47,475 bases of DNA from assembly GCA_028291765.1 (NCBI GenBank), contig JAQGNR010000206.1, forward strand, positions 1-47,475, written 5' to 3'. How positions within the stretch are numbered: the first letter of the stretch is position 1; each line of letters opens with the position of its first letter. The notes under the pieces were generated by a model. The model made no database searches, was not told where the DNA came from, and worked only from the letters and a program-made list of their open reading frames with translations. The DNA comes from Herbaspirillum sp. Lineage in GTDB: Bacteria > Pseudomonadota > Gammaproteobacteria > Burkholderiales > Burkholderiaceae_D. The position numbers were made by a program, and so were the translations under genes. This document shows positions 8,504 to 18,083 of this stretch, one piece after another.

Positions 8504-9454
8504 ATGCTTACATTTCAACAAATTATCCTCAAGCTGCAAGATTACTGGGGCGCTCAGGGTTGCGCATTGTTGCAACCCTATGACATGGAAGTTGGCGCCG
8601 GCACCTCCCATACCGCGACCTTCCTGCGCGCCATCGGGCCGGAACCATGGCGCGCCGCCTATGTGCAGCCGTCACGCCGTCCGAAAGACGGGCGCTATGG
8701 CGAAAACCCGAATCGCATGCAGCATTACTACCAATATCAGGTGGTGCTGAAACCGGCGCCGGAAAATATCCTGGATCTGTATCTGGGCTCGCTGGCCGCA
8801 CTCGGGCTGGACCTGAAGCAAAACGATGTGCGCTTCGTGGAAGATGATTGGGAAAACCCGACGCTGGGGGCCTGGGGTCTGGGCTGGGAAGTCTGGCTGA
8901 ACGGCATGGAAGTGACGCAGTTCACTTACTTTCAGCAAGTCGGCGGACTCGATTGCAAACCGGTGCTGGGTGAAATCACTTACGGTATCGAACGTCTGGC
9001 TATGTATCTGCAAGGCGTCGAGAATGTCTACGATCTGGTCTGGACTGAAGTGAACGAAAACCATGCTGGCGCTTCCAACCCGCGCCGCCTGACCTACCGC
9101 GACGTATTCCATCAAAACGAAGTCGAACAATCGGCCTATAACTTCGAACACTCGAATACCGATTTCCTGTTCTCGCTGTTCGGCAATTACGAAGCGGAAG
9201 CCAAACGCCTGCTGGAAGTGCCACTGGCGCTGCCTGCCTACGAGATGATTTTGAAGGCCGCGCATACCTTCAATCTGCTGGATGCCCGCGGCGCTATTTC
9301 GGTGACCGAACGCGCCGCTTATATGGGGCGTATCCGCAATTTGTCGCGGGCGGTGGCGCAGGCGTATTTCGAATCGCGTGAAAAACTCGGTTTCCCAATG
9401 CTCGAAGCCGGTGCGGCAGATGCGCAGGAGCGGCGCGAAGGGGCGGCAGCGTAA
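8504..9454 (+). CDS. glyQ: Glycyl-tRNA synthetase alpha subunit
   Basis: GlyQ is the catalytic subunit of the heterotetrameric bacterial glycyl-tRNA synthetase, which charges tRNA-Gly. The 316-residue protein starts [20 protein letters not shown] and contains [36 protein letters not shown] and [13 protein letters not shown], all highly conserved in the family. It is followed after 80 bases by glyS. A TAAAAT about 40 bases upstream (8459-8464) may be the -10 of its promoter. Length and sequence are ordinary. Confidence 0.97.
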   Translation: MLTFQQIILKLQDYWGAQGCALLQPYDMEVGAGTSHTATFLRAIGPEPWRAAYVQPSRRPKDGRYGENPNRMQHYYQYQVVLKPAPENILDLYLGSLAALGLDLKQNDVRFVEDDWENPTLGAWGLGWEVWLNGMEVTQFTYFQQVGGLDCKPVLGEITYGIERLAMYLQGVENVYDLVWTEVNENHAGASNPRRLTYRDVFHQNEVEQSAYNFEHSNTDFLFSLFGNYEAEAKRLLEVPLALPAYEMILKAAHTFNLLDARGAISVTERAAYMGRIRNLSRAVAQAYFESREKLGFPMLEAGAADAQERREGAAA

Positions 9455-9534
9455 CCATTGCCTTGCCATTGCCATCCCTGCACACATTGCACTGCTCGTT
9501 CTCCCGCAGCCTTGACTACGATCAAAAGTAAAAC

Positions 9535-11670
9535 ATGAATCAAACACTGTTAATCGAATTACTGACCGAAGAACTGCCGCCGAAAGCCTTGTCCAAACTG
9601 GGCGACGCTTTTGCCGCCGGCATTTTCAACGGCCTGAAAACGCGCGACTTTCTGGCAGACGATGCCGTCGCGACGCCCTATGCCACGCCGCGCCGTCTGG
9701 CCGTCATCGTCACGAATGTGCGCGCTGTTTCGCTGGATAAGGCGATGCGCGAAAAAGTCTTGCCGGTATCGATCGCGCTGGACGCAACAGGCGCGCCGAG
9801 CGCGCCGTTGATCAAAAAACTGGCGGCGCTGGCAACCCAAACCGGCGTGCCGGCCATCACGCTCGATCAGCTCGAACGCGCCGCCGACGGCAAAGCGGAA
9901 AGCTTTTTCTACGCCTATACGGCCAAAGGCAATGCGTTGCCGACAGGCTTGCAAACAGTGCTGGAAGAAACCCTGGCCAAGCTGCCGATTCCGAAGGTCA
10001 TGAGCTATCAGCGTCAGAGCGGACGCGACGCCGGACAAACCGTGCATTTCGTGCGGCCTGCGCATAAGCTGATCGCACTGCATGGCGGCAACGTCGTGCC
10101 AGTCAATCTGCTCGGACTGGACGCCGGCAATGTGACGCTGGGCCACCGCTTCCTGTCGCAAGGCGAAATCACTATCGCAGAACCCAGCCAATATGCTGCG
10201 ACACTGGCCACCCGTGGCCATGTCATCGCCGGCTTCGCCGAACGCAAGGAAAACATTCGCACCGCCCTGTTGCGCGCGGCAGGCGACGATCAGGTATTGA
10301 TGCCGGAAGCGCTGCTCGATGAAGTCGCGGCGCTGGTCGAATGGCCGGTCGTCTATGCTTGCAAATTTGAAGAAGCGTTCCTTAGTGTGCCGCAGGAATG
10401 CCTGATTCTGACCATGCAAACCAATCAGAAATACTTCGCGCTGACCGATGCCGCCGGCAAACTGCGTTCGCGTTTTCTGATCGTATCCAACCTTGCCACC
10501 GACGATCCGCATCACATCATCGAAGGCAACGAACGCGTGGTGCGCCCGCGCTTGTCGGATGCCAAATTCTTTTATGAGCAGGATCAAAAGAAAACGCTGG
10601 CCGACCGGGTGCCCTTGCTGGCCAATGTGGTCTATCACAATAAATTAGGCAATCAGTTGCAACGCACGGAACGCATCCAGACGCTGGCGGGCCGGATCGC
10701 GGCCATGCTCGGAGATGGCAATGAAGTCGCGCTGGCGCAACGCGCCGCCTTCCTGGCCAAAGCCGACTTGCTGACCGACATGGTGGGCGAATTCCCGGAA
10801 CTGCAAGGCATCATGGGCAGCTACTATGCACGCCATGACGGCGAGCACGAAGATGTCGCCCGCACTGCCGCCGAACATTACCAGCCCCGCTTCGCCGGCG
10901 ATGCGCTGCCGCTGACGGCGACCGGCACGGCGGTGGCGCTGGCGGACAAACTGGAAACACTGGTCGGTATCTGGGGCATCGGCCTGCAGCCGACCGGCGA
11001 CAAAGATCCGTTCGCGCTGCGCCGCCATGCCCTGGGCGTATTGCGCATGCTGGTCGAGAAACGCTTGCCGTTGTCGATCGTCGCGCTGCTGAGCGCCGCC
11101 AGCGCGCTATTTGCGGACAATCCCAATTTCAAAGACCCCAGCGCGGAGCTCTCCAATTTCATTTACGATCGGCTGCGCGGCTTACTGCGCGAGCGCGGCT
11201 ATGCCCAGAATGAAATCGAAGCAGTGGTGGCGCAGCAACCGGATATCCTGGCCGATATCGACGCACGGCTGGCCGCAGTGCAGGCGTTCGCCGCGCTGCC
11301 GCAAGCCGAGGCGCTGGCTGCGGCCAACAAACGCATCACCAATATCCTGAAAAAGAATGAGGGCGCAGATCATCCCAATTCCGCTATCGCGGCCACGGTG
11401 CAGCGCGATCTGCTGCAGGAAACGGCGGAACAAAACCTGTATGCGGCCATGCTGAAATTGGCGCCTGACATCGATACCGCCTTCGTGCACAACGATTTCA
11501 CCGGCGCGCTCAAAGCCCTGGCGCAATTGCGCGAAGGGGTGGATGCGTTCTTTAACGATGTCATGGTGATGGCCGAAGATCTGCAATTGCGCAACAATCG
11601 CCTGGCATTACTGGCGCAACTGCATCGGATGCTGAACCGGGTTGCCGATATTTCCAAGCTGGCGGCGTAA
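9535..11670 (+). CDS. glyS: Glycyl-tRNA synthetase beta subunit
   Basis: GlyS is the beta subunit of the same tetramer; it binds tRNA-Gly and is needed for charging. The protein has 711 residues. It begins [22 protein letters not shown], and has the family blocks [34 protein letters not shown] and [21 protein letters not shown]. An HD-like region ([11 protein letters not shown]) and a C-terminal anticodon-binding-like helical domain follow. Its stop (TAATG) touches a possible early ATG of the next gene, but gmhB more likely starts 36 bases on. Confidence 0.97.
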   Translation: MNQTLLIELLTEELPPKALSKLGDAFAAGIFNGLKTRDFLADDAVATPYATPRRLAVIVTNVRAVSLDKAMREKVLPVSIALDATGAPSAPLIKKLAALATQTGVPAITLDQLERAADGKAESFFYAYTAKGNALPTGLQTVLEETLAKLPIPKVMSYQRQSGRDAGQTVHFVRPAHKLIALHGGNVVPVNLLGLDAGNVTLGHRFLSQGEITIAEPSQYAATLATRGHVIAGFAERKENIRTALLRAAGDDQVLMPEALLDEVAALVEWPVVYACKFEEAFLSVPQECLILTMQTNQKYFALTDAAGKLRSRFLIVSNLATDDPHHIIEGNERVVRPRLSDAKFFYEQDQKKTLADRVPLLANVVYHNKLGNQLQRTERIQTLAGRIAAMLGDGNEVALAQRAAFLAKADLLTDMVGEFPELQGIMGSYYARHDGEHEDVARTAAEHYQPRFAGDALPLTATGTAVALADKLETLVGIWGIGLQPTGDKDPFALRRHALGVLRMLVEKRLPLSIVALLSAASALFADNPNFKDPSAELSNFIYDRLRGLLRERGYAQNEIEAVVAQQPDILADIDARLAAVQAFAALPQAEALAAANKRITNILKKNEGADHPNSAIAATVQRDLLQETAEQNLYAAMLKLAPDIDTAFVHNDFTGALKALAQLREGVDAFFNDVMVMAEDLQLRNNRLALLAQLHRMLNRVADISKLAA

Positions 11671-11705
11671 TGATGCATGCTAAATCTGGCGTGGGGAGCG
11701 AACAC

Positions 11706-12284
11706 ATGAAGCTGATTATTCTGGACCGGGATGGCGTCATCAATCAGGACTCGGATTCCTTCATCAAAACGCCCGAAGAATGGATACCGCTGCCCGGCTC
11801 GCTGGAAGCCATCGCGCGGCTGAACCAGGCCGGTTACCGCGTCGTGGTGTCGACCAACCAATCCGGTGTCGGACGCGGTCTTTTCGCGATGGCGACATTG
11901 AATGCCATTCATCAGAAAATGCATACGTCGGCCCAGCAGGTCGGCGCCGATATCGATGCCGTTTTTTTCTGCCCGCATACGCAGGACGACAATTGCGATT
12001 GCCGCAAGCCGAAATCCGGCATGCTGCTGGAGATCGCCAAGCGCTTCGACATCAATTTACGGCATGAAAACGTGGTCGTCGTCGGCGATTCGCTGCGCGA
12101 CCTGCAGGCAGGCTTTGTGGTCGGCTGTGCGCCCTATCTGGTGCTCACCGGTAAAGGGCAGGACACGATGAGCAAAGGCGGTTTGCCGCCCGGCACCAAA
12201 GTTTATGCGGATCTGGCCGAAGTCGTCGAAGTGCTGCTCAGCACCGATAGAACGCCGCCCGCGCCAATAGAAACGTTGTCATAA
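11706..12284 (+). CDS. gmhB: D-glycero-beta-D-manno-heptose-1,7-bisphosphate 7-phosphatase
   Basis: GmhB removes the 7-phosphate in the ADP-heptose pathway for the lipopolysaccharide inner core. It is a 192-residue HAD-family phosphatase: the nucleophile motif is LDRDG (Asp7, Asp9), the second motif is STNQSG (49-54), and VVVGDSLRDLQAG is motif IV. The zinc-binding loop CPHTQDDNCDCRKP supplies Cys89, His91, Cys97 and Cys99, which marks GmhB within HAD. I chose the ATG at 11706 because GGGGAG precedes it and MKLIILDRDG is the normal start. It lies in the glyQS-gmhB-plsC order common to Burkholderiales. Confidence 0.93.
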   Translation: MKLIILDRDGVINQDSDSFIKTPEEWIPLPGSLEAIARLNQAGYRVVVSTNQSGVGRGLFAMATLNAIHQKMHTSAQQVGADIDAVFFCPHTQDDNCDCRKPKSGMLLEIAKRFDINLRHENVVVVGDSLRDLQAGFVVGCAPYLVLTGKGQDTMSKGGLPPGTKVYADLAEVVEVLLSTDRTPPAPIETLS

Positions 12285-12351
12285 TGCGTTACTTTAGATC
12301 TGCCAGTGGGCTGTTACAGCTCACTAAACATCTCATTTAGGAGAGTTGATT

Positions 12352-13134
12352 TTGCGTTTCACATTAATTCTGCGGTCGCTGCTGTTTTTTACGCTGATGA
12401 CCGTTGCCACCGTGATCTGGGCGCTGGCGTGTTTTCTGTTTGCGCCGCTGCCCTACGCCAAACGGTATTACTGGACCTCGCGCTGGAATGTATTTGTAAT
12501 CTGGATGGCAAAAGTCATCTGCGGCATCCAGTATCGGATCAAGGGCGTCGAAAATCTGCCCGATCAGCCGGTGATTCTCTTGTCCAAGCATCAATCGGCC
12601 TGGGAAACCATCTTCTATCTGATGTATATGCCGCGTCCGCTGGTATATGTCTTTAAAAAAGAGCTGACTTACATACCGTTTTTCGGCTGGGGCATCGCCC
12701 TGTTGCGCATGATTCCCATCGATCGAAAAAACAGCCGCGATGCATTCGCACAAGTTGTCGAGCATGGCCGCAAGCGCCTGGCCGATGGCCAATGGGTCAT
12801 CATGTTCCCGGAAGGCACCCGGATTCCGGTCGGCGAAAAAGGTAAATACAAGCATGGCGGCGCGCGTCTGGCGGTCGAAACGAACACGGTGGTGGTGCCG
12901 ATCGCCGTCAATGCCGGCGAATGCTGGCCCAAGAATTCCTTCGTTAAACGACCCGGCGTGATCACGGTTTCCATTGGGCCGCCGATCTCGCCCGAAGGCC
13001 TGGAACCGGCCGATCTGACGCTACTGGTCGAAAATTGGATAGAATCTGAAATGCGCGTTATTTCGCCGGCGGTTTATCGTAACCAGACTGCCCATGCCGG
13101 CAAGCGTACCGGCCGCACCAACAAAGTTCGCTAG
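12352..13134 (+). CDS. plsC: 1-acyl-sn-glycerol-3-phosphate acyltransferase
   Basis: PlsC acylates lysophosphatidic acid to phosphatidic acid at the inner membrane. In this 260-residue protein an N-terminal membrane helix (about 4-30) precedes the acyltransferase domain. The catalytic motif is HQSAWE (His80 to Glu85): an HX4E variant of the usual HX4D, which I believe is frequent in betaproteobacteria. The FPEGTR motif is at 152-157, followed by KYKHGGARLA. Start: AGGAG at 12339-12343 is eight bases before a TTG at 12352; the TTG at 12346 is too close to it. It follows gmhB and precedes a metalloprotease-like gene. Confidence 0.9.
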   Translation: MRFTLILRSLLFFTLMTVATVIWALACFLFAPLPYAKRYYWTSRWNVFVIWMAKVICGIQYRIKGVENLPDQPVILLSKHQSAWETIFYLMYMPRPLVYVFKKELTYIPFFGWGIALLRMIPIDRKNSRDAFAQVVEHGRKRLADGQWVIMFPEGTRIPVGEKGKYKHGGARLAVETNTVVVPIAVNAGECWPKNSFVKRPGVITVSIGPPISPEGLEPADLTLLVENWIESEMRVISPAVYRNQTAHAGKRTGRTNKVR

Positions 13135-13145
13135 CTTTTAGTTTT

Positions 13146-14099
13146 TTGCCATTGAAACGGTTTAGCCTGCTATTTAGTCTCTTAACAACGCGTCCCTTAA
13201 CAACGGCCATTTTGAAACTACTACGTCAAAAACGTCAGCAGCAAAGTCCCGAGCAGCTTGCGCTACAGCTCGATCTATTTGCACCGGCCGACGTTCAGCC
13301 CGGCATGCTCCGATCGCCGGGGCCGGCCACCGCGCCACTGCCGGAAATCAATTTGCCGCCACCGCCGGTAGCACCCGGCTGGCGCCGCCTGCATGTCGAT
13401 GAGCACATGCTCGACTACGTACTGCAACGCTCCAAACGGCGTTCGATCGGCTTCCTGATCAATGATGACGGCTTGCGCGTGACCGCGCCGAAATGGGCCA
13501 CCATCAGCGAGATCGAAAAGGTCATACAGGAAAAGAAACGCTGGATTTTCAGCAAGCTGCACGAACGCCGCGAACGCTCGGCACGGCGGCTGCAACCGCC
13601 GATGCAATGGCGTGACGGCGCCACCCTGCCCTATCTGGGGCAAGACCTTATCTTGCGGGTGCGCGCCGCCCAGAACGCCGGCATTCGTTACGACGCGCAG
13701 ACACTCGAACTAACCATTTGCCTGCCGGAAGGCGCCGGCGAGCAGCAATTGAAAGATCGCGTGCAAGGCTGGCTGCAAACCCAGGCCAAAGCGCTGTTTG
13801 CCGAACGCCTGCCGATTTATGCCGAAAAATTGAATGCCACATATCAATCCTTTGCCTTGTCGTCGGCGACCACGCAATGGGGCTCCTGCACCGCAGACGG
13901 CAAAATCCGCCTGAACTGGCGGCTGATGCATTTTGCGCTGCCGATGATCGATTACGTGATCGCCCATGAGCTGTCGCATCTGCGCGAAATGAACCACAGC
14001 CCGAAATTCTGGGCTACGGTACAATCGATCTTCCCGGAATTCGAGAGCGCCAAGAAAGCCTTGCGCGATAGCGGGCCGGAAACCCTGCCGATTTTTTAG
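13146..14099 (+). CDS. YgjP-like metallopeptidase-domain protein
   Basis: This is a DUF45/YgjP-type zinc metallopeptidase-like protein, 317 residues from the earliest start. The zinc motif is HELSH (His274, Glu275, His278) with a third ligand candidate His284 in MNHSPKFW. The upstream conserved block [19 protein letters not shown] is the family signature. The first 75 residues are poorly conserved and proline-rich. No ribosome site is clear; a TTG at 13212 giving [11 protein letters not shown] is an equally good start. The substrate is unknown for the family. It is probably in the glyQS-gmhB-plsC transcription unit. Confidence 0.85.
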   Translation: MPLKRFSLLFSLLTTRPLTTAILKLLRQKRQQQSPEQLALQLDLFAPADVQPGMLRSPGPATAPLPEINLPPPPVAPGWRRLHVDEHMLDYVLQRSKRRSIGFLINDDGLRVTAPKWATISEIEKVIQEKKRWIFSKLHERRERSARRLQPPMQWRDGATLPYLGQDLILRVRAAQNAGIRYDAQTLELTICLPEGAGEQQLKDRVQGWLQTQAKALFAERLPIYAEKLNATYQSFALSSATTQWGSCTADGKIRLNWRLMHFALPMIDYVIAHELSHLREMNHSPKFWATVQSIFPEFESAKKALRDSGPETLPIF

Positions 14100-14230
14100 A
14101 ACACGTTTCAACAATATTGGCGGCTGTCAGTTGTCAGCCTGTCTGCCTGTCTGCCAATGCTCGATGGCTCGCGCCGCTCTCCTACTATTCCGCAAACACT
14201 TTTTCAAACCCTTCTTTTTCAGGTGATCTC

Positions 14231-14620
14231 ATGCGTATCCTTCACACCATGCTTCGCGTCGGCGACATGCAAAAATCCGTCGCTTTTTATACCAAACAAT
14301 TAGGCATGACCCTGCTGCGCACGGTCGACCGTCCGGAACAGCAATACACGCTGGCCTATCTCGGTTACGGCAAGAATCCGGAACACGCCGAACTGGAGCT
14401 GACCTTCAATTACGGCGTGGAAAAATACGATCTGGGCAGCGCTTACGGCCATATCGCCGTTGAGGTTGCGGACGCAGCGGCGACTTGCAGCAGCGTCAAG
14501 GCGCAAGGCGGCATCGTTACCCGCGAAGCCGGGCCGGTTAAAGGCGGCAATACGGTGATCGCTTTTGTGCAGGATCCGGATGGTTATAAGATCGAATTGA
14601 TTGAGCGCGGCGTGGAATAA
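14231..14620 (+). CDS. gloA: Lactoylglutathione lyase (glyoxalase I)
   Basis: GloA isomerises the hemithioacetal of methylglyoxal and glutathione to S-lactoylglutathione, which detoxifies methylglyoxal in the cytoplasm. The 129-residue protein has the metal ligands at the same positions as the E. coli enzyme: His5 (ILHTML), Glu56 ([10 protein letters not shown]), His74 (YGHIAVEV) and Glu122 (KIELIER). No zinc-type insertions are present, so it is of the nickel-activated bacterial class. The ATG at 14231 has AGGTGA upstream; the longer open frame to 14117 is not supported. It converges with ksgA, with a repeat array between them. Confidence 0.95.
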   Translation: MRILHTMLRVGDMQKSVAFYTKQLGMTLLRTVDRPEQQYTLAYLGYGKNPEHAELELTFNYGVEKYDLGSAYGHIAVEVADAAATCSSVKAQGGIVTREAGPVKGGNTVIAFVQDPDGYKIELIERGVE

Positions 14621-14640
14621 ACTACCGGCAACAACCAATT

Positions 14641-14687
14641 AATAAGCGATGAATAAGCGATTAATAAGCGATTATTAATCGCTTATT
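14641..14687. repeat. 11-bp direct repeats and inverted copy at the gloA/ksgA junction
   Basis: AATAAGCGATG, AATAAGCGATT and AATAAGCGATT run in tandem (14641-14673), followed by an inverted copy AATCGCTTATT (14677-14687) that includes the ksgA stop codon. The third unit and the inverted copy form a tight A+T-rich hairpin that may act as a two-way terminator between the convergent genes. Confidence 0.75.
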
Positions 14688-15471
14688 TACGACTGAGAAT
14701 ATTAGCCAGCGCAACAAACCGCTCGACCGGCACCGCTTCCGGCCGGTCCTGCGGATTAATCCCGGCATCGATCAGATCCTGTTCGAGCAGCAAACCGGCA
14801 ACGCAATTACGAATTACCTTGCGCCGTTGCGAAAACGCCTTGGTGACGACTTGCTCCAACGCCGGTAGTGCGCATTGCAACGGTTGTGCAATCGGAATCA
14901 TGCGCACAATGGCCGACTCTACGCGCGGCGGCGGATCGAAGGCGGTCGGCGGCACGATAAAACGTAAATCCATCCGGTAACGCCATTGCAGCATCACCGA
15001 CAGCCGGCCAAAGGCCTTGCTGCCCGGCGCAGCCACCATCCGCTCCACGACTTCCTTTTGCAGCATGAAATGCTGATCCTGCACCAGTGGCGCAAACTCC
15101 GCCAGATGAAACAGCAGCGGCGTTGAAATGTTGTAAGGAAGATTGCCGACTACCCGCAGTTTTTTCCCTGTCTGCTCCTGTGCTTGCACCGCGAGCGCAG
15201 CAAAGTCGAATTTGAGCGCATCTGCGGAATGCACTACCAGCCGGTCTGCGGCAAAGCCCTTTTCCAGGCGAGCCACCAGATCGCGATCGAGCTCCACCAC
15301 ATGTAATTGCTTGAGCGATTCCAGCAGCAATTTTGTCATCGCTCCCAGACCGGGCCCGATTTCAACCATCGTATCGTCGGCGGCCGGCGCGATATCCTCG
15401 ATAATGTTGTACAGAACGAGTTGATCGGTCAGAAAATTCTGACCGAAGCGTTTACGCGGAATATGTTTCAT
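14683..15471 (-). CDS. ksgA: 16S rRNA (A1518/A1519)-dimethyltransferase KsgA
   Basis: KsgA dimethylates two adjacent adenines near the 3' end of 16S rRNA and acts as a late 30S assembly checkpoint. The 262-residue protein begins KRFGQNFLTDQLV. The SAM-binding motif I is EIGPGLGAMT (about 38-47), VVELDRDLVARL is motif II, and the catalytic motif is NLPYNIS (about 111-117). The C-terminal helical domain with FSQRRKVIRN is normal. Its ATG overlaps the pdxA stop by one base (TAATG on the minus strand), indicating coupling in the lptD-surA-pdxA-ksgA operon. The stop codon lies inside the 11-bp inverted repeat. Confidence 0.96.
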   Translation of the reverse strand: MKHIPRKRFGQNFLTDQLVLYNIIEDIAPAADDTMVEIGPGLGAMTKLLLESLKQLHVVELDRDLVARLEKGFAADRLVVHSADALKFDFAALAVQAQEQTGKKLRVVGNLPYNISTPLLFHLAEFAPLVQDQHFMLQKEVVERMVAAPGSKAFGRLSVMLQWRYRMDLRFIVPPTAFDPPPRVESAIVRMIPIAQPLQCALPALEQVVTKAFSQRRKVIRNCVAGLLLEQDLIDAGINPQDRPEAVPVERFVALANILSRK

Positions 15472-16577
15472 TATTTTCTTTTGTTTTTGCCGATTTGCGC
15501 CATTGCGGCGGCGGCTTCGATGGCGGCGATCATGCTCTGATGATCGGCCCGGCCGACGCCCGTTGCGGCAAGATCAAGCGCAGTGCCGTGATCGACTGAA
15601 GTACGGATGAACGGCAGGCCCAGCGTAACGTTGATGCCATGACCGAAAGTGGCGAACTTGAGCACCGGCAGGCCTTGATCGTGATACATCGCCAGCACGC
15701 AATCGGCGTGCTGTAAATATTTGTCCTGGAATAAGGTATCGGCAGGATAAGGACCGCTGGCCTCGATGCCGCGCGCCTGCGCCGCCTTGATGGCGGGTTC
15801 GATCACATCCCCTTCTTCATGTCCCAGATAACCGTTTTCACCTGCATGCGGGTTCAATCCCGTTACCAGAATACGCGGGTGCGGAATGCCGAATTTTTGT
15901 TGCAGATCCTGTTGCAGGATATCCAGCGTGCGCGTCAGGCTTTCGTAGCTGATCGCTGCAGAGACATCTTTCAGCGGCAAATGCGTCGTCGCCAGCGCGA
16001 CCCGCAAATACTTCAGCGTGGAACCGGATGCCGCCGGCGGCGCGCCCGCCAGCATCATGACGACTTGCGCGGTACCGGTTTGTTCCGCCAGATATTCGGT
16101 ATGGCCGGTAAAAGGGACGCCGGCATCGTTGATCGTACTTTTTTGCAAGGGTGCTGTGACGATGGCATCGAAACGCCCCGCCTGCGTGCCGGCAATCGCG
16201 ATATCCAGCGTTTGCAATACCGCCAGGCCATTGCGCGGATCGAGCCGGCCGGCGACGACAGGCGCCGCCAGCGGGCAATCGATTACGGTCAGTTGCGTGG
16301 CCGGCGATGGTAATGATAATGGCAATGCGCTATTTTTCTGCCAGGCGTTTAACGCGATGACATCGAGCGTGATGGGCGTGATGGGCGCATCGAGCGGCGC
16401 GTCCGAGGCAGCATTGAGTGCCTGCGCCGTGCGGCGCAGCAACGCCGCATCGCCAATCAGAATACTGTCGACATCGGCGCGCAAGGCCCAGGCTGCCCTG
16501 AGCGCGATTTCCGGTCCGATACCGGCCGGTTCGCCGCAGGTGATGGCCAGCACCGGCCGATTTTTGTTACCCATCAT
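15471..16577 (-). CDS. pdxA: 4-hydroxythreonine-4-phosphate dehydrogenase PdxA
   Basis: PdxA oxidises 4-phosphohydroxy-L-threonine in the DXP-dependent route to pyridoxal phosphate. This 368-residue protein starts with [20 protein letters not shown]. The metal-binding histidines are His159 ([10 protein letters not shown]), His199 (ATTHLPL) and His299 (AMYHDQGLP), and the end has [18 protein letters not shown]. It is somewhat longer than the E. coli enzyme because of an insertion around residues 75-110. Either of two adjacent ATGs could be the start. It sits between surA and ksgA as in many proteobacteria. Confidence 0.94.
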   Translation of the reverse strand: MMGNKNRPVLAITCGEPAGIGPEIALRAAWALRADVDSILIGDAALLRRTAQALNAASDAPLDAPITPITLDVIALNAWQKNSALPLSLPSPATQLTVIDCPLAAPVVAGRLDPRNGLAVLQTLDIAIAGTQAGRFDAIVTAPLQKSTINDAGVPFTGHTEYLAEQTGTAQVVMMLAGAPPAASGSTLKYLRVALATTHLPLKDVSAAISYESLTRTLDILQQDLQQKFGIPHPRILVTGLNPHAGENGYLGHEEGDVIEPAIKAAQARGIEASGPYPADTLFQDKYLQHADCVLAMYHDQGLPVLKFATFGHGINVTLGLPFIRTSVDHGTALDLAATGVGRADHQSMIAAIEAAAAMAQIGKNKRK

Positions 16578-16632
16578 TACCCATCGTTATCCACCGCTGT
16601 CCACCGCCATCCATCGTCATGAAGATGCGCTA

Positions 16633-18066
16633 TCAATTTTCCGTACGGTATTCGACGTAAGCCCGGTCACGCAATTGGCGCAACCATTCTTCGGTCGCTT
16701 CTTCTATCTTGCGTTGGCGGATTGTCTCGCGTGCCGCGGTACGCTGGCGCTCCAGCGACATATCGTCGGACTTGCGCTCAAGCACCTGAATCAAGTGAAA
16801 GCCGAACGGCGATTCAATCGGCTCGCTGACCTCTCCCACCTTCAGCGCATCCATTGCCTTTTCAAAGGCCGGCACGGTATCGCCAGGATAAATCCAGCCC
16901 AGATCGCCGCCTTTCGATGCCGATAAATCATTGGAATACAATTTCGCCAGATCCTCGAAGTTCGCCGCGTGATTGTCCAGACGCTGTTTCAGCTCAGTCA
17001 GTATGCGGCGTGCATCCCCAGCCGTCACGGTCGGCGTCACTTTGATCAGAATATGGCGTGCATGGGTCTGCTGTATCGCCGGCACTACAGGGGCAGCGTT
17101 AGTCACACGGCGATTCACCAGCTTCAGAATATGAAAACCGGCGCCGCTGCGAATAATCGGCGTCAGTTGGCCGGGTGTCAGATTGGCCACCGCATCCGCA
17201 AATAATTGCGGCAAATGATCCGGCGTGCTCCAGCCCATATCGCCGCCGGTCAGCGCATCGCTGGCGTCCGAATAAGACGCCGCCAACTTGCCGAAATCAC
17301 CGCCCGTATGCACTTGCTGATAGACCTCTTCGGCACGTTTGCGTCGCTCAGCCACTTGCGCCGGCGTCGCATTATCCGCTACCCGGATCAGGATTTCCGC
17401 AACGTTCACTTCTTGCGTTTGCGGACCGGCTTTGGCTTGCGCCGCCAGGTAGTTGTCGATTTCCGAATCGGAGATCTGAATCTTGGTATCGACTTCGCGT
17501 TCACGCACGCGCTGCATTAGGATTTCGCCGCGAATCTGTTCGCGAAATGCGGGATAAGCAATGCCTTCCTGTTGCTCCAATTGTGCGCGGAATTGCGGCA
17601 TGCTTAATTTGTTTTGCGCTGCAATGTTTTCGATCGCCTTGTCCAGCGTTGGATCATCGACCAGGATGCCATCTTCCTTGGCTTGCTGGGTTTCGGCATG
17701 TTCGACAATCATCCGTTCCAGCACTTGCGCTTGAATCTGGTTGCGCGGCGGTAATGCCACGTTCTGCGCCGTCATGCGCTTTTCTACCAGATTGATGCGG
17801 TCGAACAGTTCCCGGCGCGTAATCACCTCATTATTGACCACAACCAGAATGGCATCGACGAATTGCGGTTCGTTCGATTGCGGCCGTGCCTGCGGCGCCG
17901 GTGCAGCGGCACTTGGCGTCAATTGAGGCTTCGGCGGCACGGCATATTGCGCATATCCACCAGGAGCAATCAGGAAACTGGCGCACAGCAGCGCAATGGA
18001 ATATTTGATTCTGGACATTCTGGACATAAGGAAAGCGACGTTACACATATTGAAAGAAACGTTCAT
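16633..18066 (-). CDS. surA: Periplasmic chaperone / peptidyl-prolyl isomerase SurA
   Basis: SurA escorts unfolded outer-membrane proteins, including LptD, to the BAM complex. The 477-residue reading has a signal peptide (SRIKYSIALLCASFLIAPGGYAQ), a chaperone N-domain (about 65-210), and two parvulin domains, the first starting near VNVAEILIRVAD and the second near HARHILIKVTP. The C-terminal helix ends EEWLRQLRDRAYVEYR. The start is uncertain: in-frame ATGs at 18027 and 18018 would shorten the long N-region and look better as signal peptides. It begins 17 bases after lptD, its functional client. Confidence 0.93.
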   Translation of the reverse strand: MNVSFNMCNVAFLMSRMSRIKYSIALLCASFLIAPGGYAQYAVPPKPQLTPSAAAPAPQARPQSNEPQFVDAILVVVNNEVITRRELFDRINLVEKRMTAQNVALPPRNQIQAQVLERMIVEHAETQQAKEDGILVDDPTLDKAIENIAAQNKLSMPQFRAQLEQQEGIAYPAFREQIRGEILMQRVREREVDTKIQISDSEIDNYLAAQAKAGPQTQEVNVAEILIRVADNATPAQVAERRKRAEEVYQQVHTGGDFGKLAASYSDASDALTGGDMGWSTPDHLPQLFADAVANLTPGQLTPIIRSGAGFHILKLVNRRVTNAAPVVPAIQQTHARHILIKVTPTVTAGDARRILTELKQRLDNHAANFEDLAKLYSNDLSASKGGDLGWIYPGDTVPAFEKAMDALKVGEVSEPIESPFGFHLIQVLERKSDDMSLERQRTAARETIRQRKIEEATEEWLRQLRDRAYVEYRTEN

Positions 18067-18083
18067 GGGTGAGTATTATCCGA

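Noticed and set aside
12589..12606. PlsC HX4E in place of HX4D as a possible defect
   Set aside because: The Glu form is, to my knowledge, common in betaproteobacterial acyltransferases, and all other motifs are intact.
16018..16926. A 302-codon plus-strand frame opposite pdxA and surA
   Set aside because: Antisense shadow of two well-supported genes; composition is atypical and there is no recognisable domain. Similar long antisense frames opposite pntAA, fba, purK, purC and glyS were rejected for the same reason.
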